From assembly GCA_032717465.1 (NCBI GenBank), contig CM064669.1:41552695-41616694 (forward strand): a DNA stretch of 64,000 nucleotides. The letters are read 5' to 3'. The notes below the pieces were generated by a model. The model saw only the letters and a program-made list of their open reading frames with translations. It was not told the DNA's origin and did no database searches. The position numbers and the translations under genes were made by a program. This document shows positions 56,735 through 64,000 of the stretch, piece by piece. Each line of letters begins with the position of its first letter. Positions within the stretch are counted from its first letter, which is position 1. This DNA is from Coenobita brevimanus. Lineage: Eukaryota > Arthropoda > Malacostraca > Decapoda > Coenobitidae.

Positions 56735-58790
56735 GGGGGAGGAAGGGAAGATAGAAAGAAATGCAAGACAGGGAGAAGGGAGAAAGAGAGAGGGAAGTGA
56801 AGGATGAAAGGAAGGGAAACGGAGGATGAGAGGGTTTAGGAGGTGGGAGAAAGGATGCAGGGAGGAGGAGGAGCAGGTGGAAGGGTAGAGGGAGAATGCG
56901 GATGGGTGCGGGAGAGAGGGTAGAGGGGGAAGGGAGAAAGTAAACGGGAAGGGGAAGGTGGAGAAGAGGGAGATTGTGTGGAAGGGGTGGGAAAGGGGAC
57001 AAAGGGGGAAGGGAGAAAGTGAAGGGGGAGGGGAAGAAGGTGGAGGAGGAGGAGGGGGAAAGAGTGGAGGGGAAAGAGAGGGAAGGTGAAAGGCAGGGAT
57101 GAGAGGGGAGGAAGAACACTAGAGGGAAGGGAAGAGAGAGAAGGAAGGGGAGGAAGAGTATATAAAGGTGGGAAAAATAAGTGTGAAAGTGAAGGAAGAG
57201 GAAATAAGAGAAGGTCGACGACGATAAGATGTGAAAAGGTAAGGAAAAGGATATAAGAGGAGAGGACGAGGACGAGGAGGACGAGGAAGACAAGGAGGAG
57301 GAGAACGACTAAGAAGAGGAGGAGGAGGGAGGAGAGAGGATGGAAGGAAGACTAATCGAGGGAGGTGATGTGTAAGGGAAGGGAAAGGGGAGAAGCGGAA
57401 AGAGACGGCGGGATGGAAAAAGGGATAGGAGGGAGAGGAGAAGAGGTCGGGAAGGAAGGAACGGGGAGAGGAGGAAGAGAGGATGGAGGGAACGAAGCAC
57501 GGGGGGAGCAGGAGAAAGAGACGTATGGGTGGAAGAGGGAGGAGAAGGAAACAGGGAAGTGAGCAGTACACAAGAGAGAAGTGACAGGTGAGGAAAGAGT
57601 GGGTGGAAGGAAAGAGGAAATGAGAAGGGCGCAAGGAAAACTAAAGGAAATTAAAATGTAGCAGAGTTGACGTAAAATCGCGAAGAAGAAGCGATGGGGG
57701 AGGGAGGGAGTGAGGGAGGGTGGGTGGAAAGGAAGGAGGGAGGAGAAGAGAGAAGCAAGGTAGGAGAAAGGGAAGAAAGTGAGGAAGGAAGGAAGGAAGG
57801 AAGGAAGAGGGAAAGGAGAAAATCAGAGAAGAATGGAAGCGTGAGAGAGAGAGGAGGGAGGGAGGGAGGGGAGAAGAAATGAAGGAAAGGAAGAGGGAGG
57901 GAAGGAGTGAGGGTGGGAGTGAAGCATTAAGAGAGCCAAAACAGCAGGGAGGGGAGGAAGGAAACAAAGGAAGGAAGGAAAGAATGGAGGATGTAGGGAA
58001 GAAGGAGGGATGGACAGAAGAAAGGGATAAAATAAAAGCAGGAAGAAATTATTGAAGAAAAAATTTGGAAAGGAAGGAGTGAAGCAAGGAAGGAGGGAGG
58101 AAAGTGAGGAAGGAAGGAAGGAAGGAAGGAAGGAATGAAGGAAGGAAAGAAGGAAGGAAGAAAGGAAGGAAGGAAGGAAGAAAGATGGAAGGGGGAAAAG
58201 TATTCAGAAGAATGGAAGGAAGCGACAGCGCGAGGGAGAGAGGATAGAGGGAGAGAAAGAAATAAAGGAATGGAGGAGGAGGAGGGGGAGGAAGAGGGAG
58301 GGAAGGAGGGAGGGTGGGAATGAAGGCATAAGAGAGGCAAAAGAGAAGGGAGGGGAGGAAGGAAACAAAGGAAGGAAGGAAGGAAAGAAGGGAGGATGTA
58401 GGGAGGGAGGAGGGATGGACAGAAGAGAGGGATAAAGTAAATGCAGGACGAAATTAGGGAAGAAAAAATTTGGGGATGGAAGGAGGGAGGGAAGCAAAGA
58501 GGGAGGAAAAGTGGGAAGAAATGAGAGTGAGAGAGATGTAAAAGGAGTTTTAGAAAGCAATGTAATAAAAAAGAAGTGCAAGGCAAGAAGATTATAAAGA
58601 AGGTAAACTTGGCAAAGACAGGAAATATACGGTGAAGAAGAGACGGAACAAGGAATAAAAAACAGGAATAAACAAAGTAAAAAAGAGTAATGGATAGAAA
58701 AAAAGAGAGAGAGAGAGAGAGAGAACGAAAGAAAGACTGAGAAGGCATTCTTTTGGGAAAGGAAAGGAAAAGAAAATGAAAGAAGAACGG
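56735..58790. repeat. Second polypurine tract with ~400-bp tandem duplication
   Basis: 2 kb of A/G-rich plus strand with GGAGGAGGAGG and GGAAGGAAGG arrays. Two units offset by about 400 bp (roughly 57755-58085 and 58085-58510) share the same order of words. These include GAAGAATGGAAG, GAGGGAGGGAAGGAG, GGTGGGARTGAAG, GGAGGATGTAGGGA, GGAGGGATGGACAGAAGA and GAAGAAAAAATTTGG. Frames up to 291 codons are compositional. Confidence 0.9.
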
Positions 58791-59559
58791 GTGGAAAAGC
58801 ATGGCTTAAATATCTCTATTATTATGGGTCAAGCAACTATACTCCGCGCCAGGCAAATTGTCTTGTCACGAGCATTAGTTTCTTTTCTCCCCTGGCGAGA
58901 GCGGAGTCTAAGTTCCAGTTGGAGTCGGGCCACGCATTCGAACATTAGCCTGTCCATACTTAGTGGGTTAATGCTTCATGGGATTCGGTGGAGCTCTCTT
59001 CCCACAATGTTACCCTCATCTCTCACCGCCATAAACAGCATGGAATTAATTTTTGTTTGTAAAGTGATTCCCACGTGCGTTTCTTTCAGTGTATACATTA
59101 CTGTTCATATGTAATTCTCGATATCGTTCTAGGTCCCCTTTCAACTACTGTATTTTCGGTCTAATACTCTAAAGCATCTATCTTAGGTGTCCTACTTTCG
59201 AACCACGAAGCTTATTTCACAGTGGCAGTGGTTAACAAGAGGATGATATAAGAACATCCTTTAAACTTCGTTATAACTATTCATGCCACCGTGAAAGATG
59301 CTGAGTCCAAGTGAGTGAACGACTCCGTCGTACCGGAAGCACATCTGATCATTGTGACCGTCGTTGTCGTTCGCCTGGTCCGTCTTCAACCGTGACTTCG
59401 ACCTCGCTATTGTCAGGGGTGTAAAGAAACTAATGCTCGTGATAGTACATACAACTGCACACTACCAGCCACTATTGGAGGCTCATGGCCGACCACTATT
59501 AAATTTGCTAGCCTAATCAATATGAACATTTCGTGTGCCGCAGACCACTATTTTCTGTC
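58791..59559. other. No recognisable feature
   Basis: Ordinary sequence. The 112-codon plus frame at 58776-59114 has no recognised motif. Confidence 0.5.
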
Positions 59560-59785
59560 TGTCTATGTATCTATCTATTGTCAGACGTTTAATCCCGCAA
59601 GCCGTGACCACAGACAAATGACCTCCACGTCACTCTGTCCTCTATCATTTGGCTGCCCTCTCTCCGACTCACACCCCTCTCCCTCAAATACTTCTCCACT
59701 CAATCCATTCATCTCATCCTTGGTCTTTCTTCCTCCTCCTCTCCCCCTCCACCTCACATACTCGTACACTCTCCTAGTCACTATT
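59560..59785 (-). pseudogene. RTE-like LINE 3'-end fragment
   Basis: Only the last ~225 bp of the RTE-like family, in minus orientation. A GATA-type run (plus CTATGTATCTATCTATTG) is followed by the CCAGACG-like terminus and the extreme C-terminal coding region (TRRVYEYV, GGGRKTKDEMNG). It is diverged and heavily 5'-truncated. Confidence 0.75.
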
Positions 59786-60000
59786 TTGTAAAAAAAAAAA
59801 AAAAAAAAAAAAATGCTAATTATAGGCGACTGTTACGAGAAGGGGCAAATCTAGTGATAAGACGGCTGGCGGGGAGTATAGTCACCTTCACCTAAATGCC
59901 GGTATTGGTTACTTTGGTTCAGGGCCCGTGTCCTGCTGATGAAGGCAGGCAAAAAATTAACCAGATCATGTGTGAATGGATTCTTAATTTTTAGTTTTTA

Positions 60001-60061
60001 TTACTATTATTATTATCATTATTATTATTGTTATTATTAATTATTATTATTATTATTATTA
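60001..60061. repeat. (ATT)n trinucleotide array
   Basis: Imperfect ATT run that ends exactly where the next RTE-like copy begins. Confidence 0.95.
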
Positions 60062-61217
60062 TGTGCAGAGAAGGGGAGAGGTGAAACGAGTAGTAAGGGA
60101 GAGAATAAGAAGAGAGTGGATGAGGAGTTTGCAAGGAAATCGAGAGTTAAGTGGAGGGAATGTAAGAAAATGGTCAGGACGGAGGTTAAGTGGATGACAG
60201 GATGATAAAGAAGTTAGTGAGGGAGTCAAAGATAAAAATGGCAGACTGCTGGTGGAGAAGGGAGAAAACGTGAGCAGATGGAGAGAACACTTTATGGAAC
60301 TGCTGAACATGGAGAATCAATGTGACGCAAGTATAAGTGCCCGGGGAATGGCTGGGAGAAGGAGGGAGATGAGAAAGGAGGAGGAGATTAGTAGTGGGGA
60401 AGTAGGGGAAACAATGAAGTCAGAATGGGGGAAGCCCCGGGAATTCATGGACAGTGTCACCTAACGCATGGGGGAGAGATAGTTGTAGAATGGATATGGA
60501 AGATGTGCAGATGGGCCTGGGAGGAAGGCAGAGTCCCGAAGGATTGGAAGTCGGGTATAATTATTTCCCTGTACAAAGGAAAAGGAGAAAAATAAAGTGT
60601 GTGTTAATCATAGGGGCATTTGACTTCTCAGTGTAATACGAAAAGTATATGGTAGAATATATTTTTACTGACAGAGTTATGGAAACAACCAGGGAATTAG
60701 TTGAAGAAGTACAGGGAGAATTTAGAAAGCGAAGAAGTTGTGTAGATCAGGTATTCATCCATAGGTGTTTAGTGGAAAAGTTTCTAGATAAGGGAAAAAA
60801 GTTGTATGCGACCTTCATGGAATTGGAGACAGCATACGACAGAGTAGATAGATTAAGAATGTGGAAAATATATTATATATCTGAATTAAATAGAAAGCTG
60901 TTGAATGCCGTGAAAAGTATATAGCCTATGAGAGTGCTAGGGCTGTATTGCGTATGAATGGTGAACTGAGTTAATCCTTCTGAATGTCGGACTGAAACAG
61001 GAATGTGTCATGTCTCCACGAACATTGTTTAGTTTATATATGGACAGAGTTATAAAAGAGATAAAAGATAGGTCAGTGGAAGTTTGAGTCCTCATGAGAG
61101 ACAGCAGCATTTCTGAACTTGCTGAAGGACGATGGGAAACTGCAAGGCTTGATGGACGAGTTTTGAAGAGTATGTAAGAAAGGGAATCTAAAGGTAAATA
61201 TAGGGAAGCGTAAAGCT
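60062..61217 (+). pseudogene. RTE-like LINE copy 3 (older host), 5' part
   Basis: Extends further upstream than the other copies. The endonuclease-RT linker has KDKNGRLLVEKGENVSRWRE then HFMELLNMENQCD (60205-60320). Decayed RT follows: WEEGRVPKDWKSGIIISLYK, MELETAYDRVDR (motif A, Thr for Lys) and VGLKQECVMSP (motif B, Glu for Gly). Many stops are present. It is interrupted at 61217 by a younger copy of its own family and continues at 62822. Confidence 0.82.
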
Positions 61218-62821
61218 TGGCTGGGGAATGGCTGGGAGGAGGAGGGAGGTGAGAAGACAGGAAGAAATCAGTAAGTTAGAAGTTGCGGAAGCAATGAAGA
61301 AAGTTAAATCGGGGAAAGCCCCAGGAATTGATGGAGTGTGTGGTGAAACGGTAAAGCATGGGGGAGATATAGTAGTAGAATGGATGTGGAAGATGTGCAG
61401 ATTGGCCTGGGAGGAAGGTAGAGTCCAGGAGGATTGGAAGTCAGGTATAATTATTCCCTTGTACAAAGGAAAAGGGGAAAAAAAAAGTGTGTGGTAATCA
61501 TAGGGGCATTTGTCTTCTTAGTATAATAGGAAAAGTGTATGGTAGGATACTTATTGACAGAGTTAGAGAAAGAACAGAGAAATTAGTTGGAGAAGAACAG
61601 GGAGGCTTTAGGAAGGGAAGAGGTTGTGTAGGTCAGATATTCATTCTTAGATCTTTAGTGGAAAAGTTTCTAGAGAAGGGAAAGAAGTTGTATGCGGCTT
61701 TCATGGATTTGGAGAAAGCATATGACAGGGTGGATAGACAAGGATTGTGGAAAGTGTTAAGAATATATGGAGTAGATGGGAAGTTGTTGAATGCTGTGAA
61801 GAGTATGTACGATGTGCGAAGGCTGCAGTGCGTGTGGATGGTGAACCAAGTGAATTTTTCTCTTTGAAAGTTGGGTTGAAACAGGGATGTGTCATGTCTC
61901 CATGGTTGTTCAATCTGTACATGGATGGGGTAATAAAAGAGGTACAAGGTAGGGTAGTGGATGTTGGAGTGGCCCTGGTGAGAGAGGATAGTGTTTGGAA
62001 ACTCCCTGTACTGTTGTTTGCAGATGATACTGTGTTGTTGAGTGAAGACGAAGGGGAGCTGCAAGGCTTGGTGGATGAGTTTGGGAGAGTGTGTAAGAAA
62101 CGGATCCTAAAGGTGAATGTAGGGAAGAGTAAAATGATGGTCTCTGAGAGAGGTGAAGTCAGTGAATGTACAGCGAGGTTGGATGGTGAGGAATTGGAAA
62201 ATGTGAGTACGTTTAAGTACTTGGGTAGTGTGATGAGTAAGGATGGAGGTTTGGAGGGTGAAGTGCTTGAAAGGGTGCAGCAGGGAAGAAAGGTTGCTGG
62301 TTCTTTGAAAGCAGTGATAAGAAACAGGGAAGTGAGCATGGAAGTGAAAAAGTTACTACATGACAGTATTGTGATACCAACTCTAACGTACGGAAGTGAA
62401 GCTTGGACGTTGTTGGAAGGACACAAGTCAAGAATGAGAGCAGTGGAAATAAGTTATTTAAGAGGAGCATGTGGAGTCACATGGAGAGACAGGCTGACGA
62501 ATGAGGATATAAAGGAGCGTTGTGGTGTTGATGTGGATGTGATAGGAAGCGTTATGAGGAACACACTGAGGTGGTTTGGCCATGTGGAGAGGATGGAGGG
62601 TGAAAGACTGACGAAGAGAGTGTATGTGGGTGAGGTGGAGGGGGAAAGAGGAGGGGGAGGCCGAGGAGGAGATGGAGGGATGGGATGGAGAGGTATATGA
62701 GAGAGGGGTGTGTGAGTTGGGAGCAGGGCAGTGAAATGGCGGGGGACAGGGCGACTTGGAGGCGATTTGTTTGTGGCCAACCCAAACGGGATTGAGGCGT
62801 CTGGCAATAGATAGATAGATA
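61218..62821 (+). pseudogene. RTE-like LINE copy 4, inserted in copy 3
   Basis: The best-preserved RTE-like copy. The 5' end falls in the pre-RT linker (MAGRRREVRRQEEISKLEV, KSGKAPGIDGVCGE). RT motif A is AAFMDLEKAYDRVDRQ, motif B GLKQGCVMSPWLFNLYMD and motif C LLFADDTVLL, all intact. The C-terminus is complete (RWFGHVERMEGERLTKRVYV). A one-base deletion near 61808-61815 shifts the frame between motifs A and B, so the RT is split over frames 61487-61867 and 61747-62700. The 3' end is CGTCTGGCAA plus a GATA run. The 8-bp duplication GTAAAGCT at 61210-61217 and 62822-62829 marks the insertion. Confidence 0.92.
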
Positions 62822-62942
62822 GTAAAGCTATGGTCTTCGAAAGAAATGAAGTAATGCAGTGAGGCTGGACTCTGAGGAAATAAATAATGTGAGTGCACTG
62901 AAGAGCATAGGTAGTGTGATGAGTAAAGATGGAAATTCAGAG
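62822..62942 (+). pseudogene. RTE-like LINE copy 3, middle part
   Basis: Resumes copy 3 at GTAAAGCTATGGTCTTCGAA, corresponding to SKVMVFEKGEV in copy 1, and ends after AGTAAAGATGGAAATTCAG (GSVMSKDGG region), where another copy interrupts it. Confidence 0.82.
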
Positions 62943-63186
62943 AATGGCCATGTGGAGAGGATGGAGAGTGGGAGACTGACGAGGAGAGATTATGTGAGTG
63001 AGGTGGAGGGGAGAGAGGGAGGGGGAGGCCAAGGATGAGATGGAGGGATGAAGTGGAGAGGTATAGGAGAGAGGGGTGTGTGAATTGGGAGCAAGGCAGT
63101 GAAATGGCGGGGGACAGGGCGACATGGAGGCGATTTGTTTTTGGCCACCCCGTATGGTATTAAGGCGTCTGGAAATAGATAGATAG
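62943..63186 (+). pseudogene. RTE-like LINE copy 5, 3' end inserted in copy 3
   Basis: A ~244-bp 3'-terminal fragment starting in GHVERMESGRL coding sequence and ending GGCGTCTGGAAATAGATAGA. Copy 3 continues directly at AAGTACTTGAGAGG. Any target duplication is only about 3-4 bp (AGA/AGAA). Confidence 0.8.
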
Positions 63187-63762
63187 AAGTACTTGAGAGG
63201 ATACAACTGGGAAGAAAGGTTGCTGGTTCATTTAAAGCAGTGATAAGAAATAGGGAAATAAGCATGGAAGTAAAAAACCTAGCTGCATGATAGTACTGTG
63301 ATACCCATTCCAACGTATGGACGCAGAGCTTGTACCTTGTAGGAAGGACACAAGTCAAGAGTGAGAGCAGTGGAAATGAGTTATTTGAGAGGAGCATGAT
63401 GCGCTACATAGAGAGACACAATGACAAAAAAAGGATGTGAAGCAGCGCTGCGGTGTGGATGTGGTTGCGACAAAGCGTTTGGAAAAATACAATGAGGTGG
63501 TTTGGTCACGGGGAGAAAATGGAGAGTGAGAGACTAACGAGGAAAGTGTATGTGAGTGGCCTGGAGGGGGACAGAGGGAAAGGAAAAGGGAGGGGGAGAC
63601 CAGGGATGAGATGGAGGGATGGAGTGGAAAGGCACATGAGATAGGGGGGTGTAAGTTGGAGGGAGGGCATCGAAATGGTAGGGGACGGGGCGACATGGAG
63701 GCGATTTGTTTGTGGCCGTCCCTTACGAGATTAGGGCGTCTGGCTATAGACTGACAGATAGA
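63187..63762 (+). pseudogene. RTE-like LINE copy 3, 3' end
   Basis: Completes copy 3: LGRKVAGSFKAVIRN-like region, GRTQVKSE/VRAVEMSYLRG-like region with stops, TMRWFGHGEKMESERLTRKV (frame 63453-63644) and the terminus GGCGTCTGGCTATAGAC with GATA units. Confidence 0.85.
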
Positions 63763-63764
63763 TA

Positions 63765-63770
63765 GATGGA

Positions 63771-63801
<31 letters not shown>

Positions 63802-63873
63802 TATTATTATTAATTTTACTATTACTATTTTAACTACTACTACTACTACAACCACTACTACTATTAATAATAC

Positions 63874-63950
<77 letters not shown>
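63765..63950. repeat. (ATT)n - (ACT)n - (AAT)n array
   Basis: ATT run (about 63770-63812), a mixed ACT-rich centre, then an AAT run (about 63866-63950). The AAT arm is the reverse complement of the ATT arm, so the array can fold back on itself. Confidence 0.95.
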
Positions 63951-64000
63951 GCCAGTACGTGACGATGCCCAGCTCCAAGTGGACCAGAGTGATTGGAAGT

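Overview
The window looks like repeat-rich, intergenic DNA from an animal genome, most likely a decapod crustacean or a similar arthropod. This is an inference from the density of long dinucleotide, trinucleotide and tetranucleotide arrays, the kilobase polypurine tracts, and the mix of non-LTR retrotransposons (CR1/L2-like with an esterase domain, Jockey-like, RTE-like), a Ty3/gypsy-type LTR element and tRNA-derived SINEs. I found no host protein-coding gene, rRNA gene, functional tRNA gene, operon or CRISPR array. Most long open frames are translations of simple repeats (Ser/Leu/Phe/Pro, Cys-Val, His-Thr, Ile or Asn runs) or antisense shadows of retroelements.

Layout. 1-12.36 kb: minisatellites, microsatellites, one SINE copy, several non-autonomous repeats and a purine-rich minisatellite field ending in a polypyrimidine tract. 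12.36-21.12 kb: one old plus-strand LINE (esterase-endonuclease-reverse transcriptase) broken into five pieces by four later insertions: a Jockey-like LINE on the minus strand, a short interspersed repeat (called R1 here), a long-inverted-repeat foldback element, and a second short element (R2). 21.2-26.3 kb: TC-rich DNA, a 14-bp minisatellite, a SINE head and a minus-strand LINE end. 26.38-35.56 kb: a second old LINE of a distinctive reverse-transcriptase lineage, split by a 5.78-kb LTR retrotransposon with 5-bp target duplications and decayed gag and pol. 35.9-43.3 kb: RTE-like copies, SINE, modular repeat R3 and large GT, CT and ATT arrays. 44.2-51.3 kb: about 5 kb of almost uninterrupted purine-rich plus strand, punctuated by R1, R3 and a SINE. 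51.3-59.6 kb: LINE fragments, SINE, R3 and a second 2-kb polypurine tract. 60.06-63.76 kb: an RTE-like copy carrying two younger copies of its own family.

The elements form a readable order of events rather than a functional gene system. The most useful observations are: the foldback element; the R2 family with A/T-rich 5-bp target duplications; the LTR element in which a protease domain runs straight into an integrase zinc-binding domain with no reverse transcriptase between them; its four ~100-bp 3' tandem repeats; the R3 family, in which one 3' module is joined to two different 5' heads and carries a variable purine-rich core; and the self-nested RTE copies. Names R1, R2, R3 and SINE-A/B/C are labels used only here. 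No database search was run, so novelty is not established for any of them.
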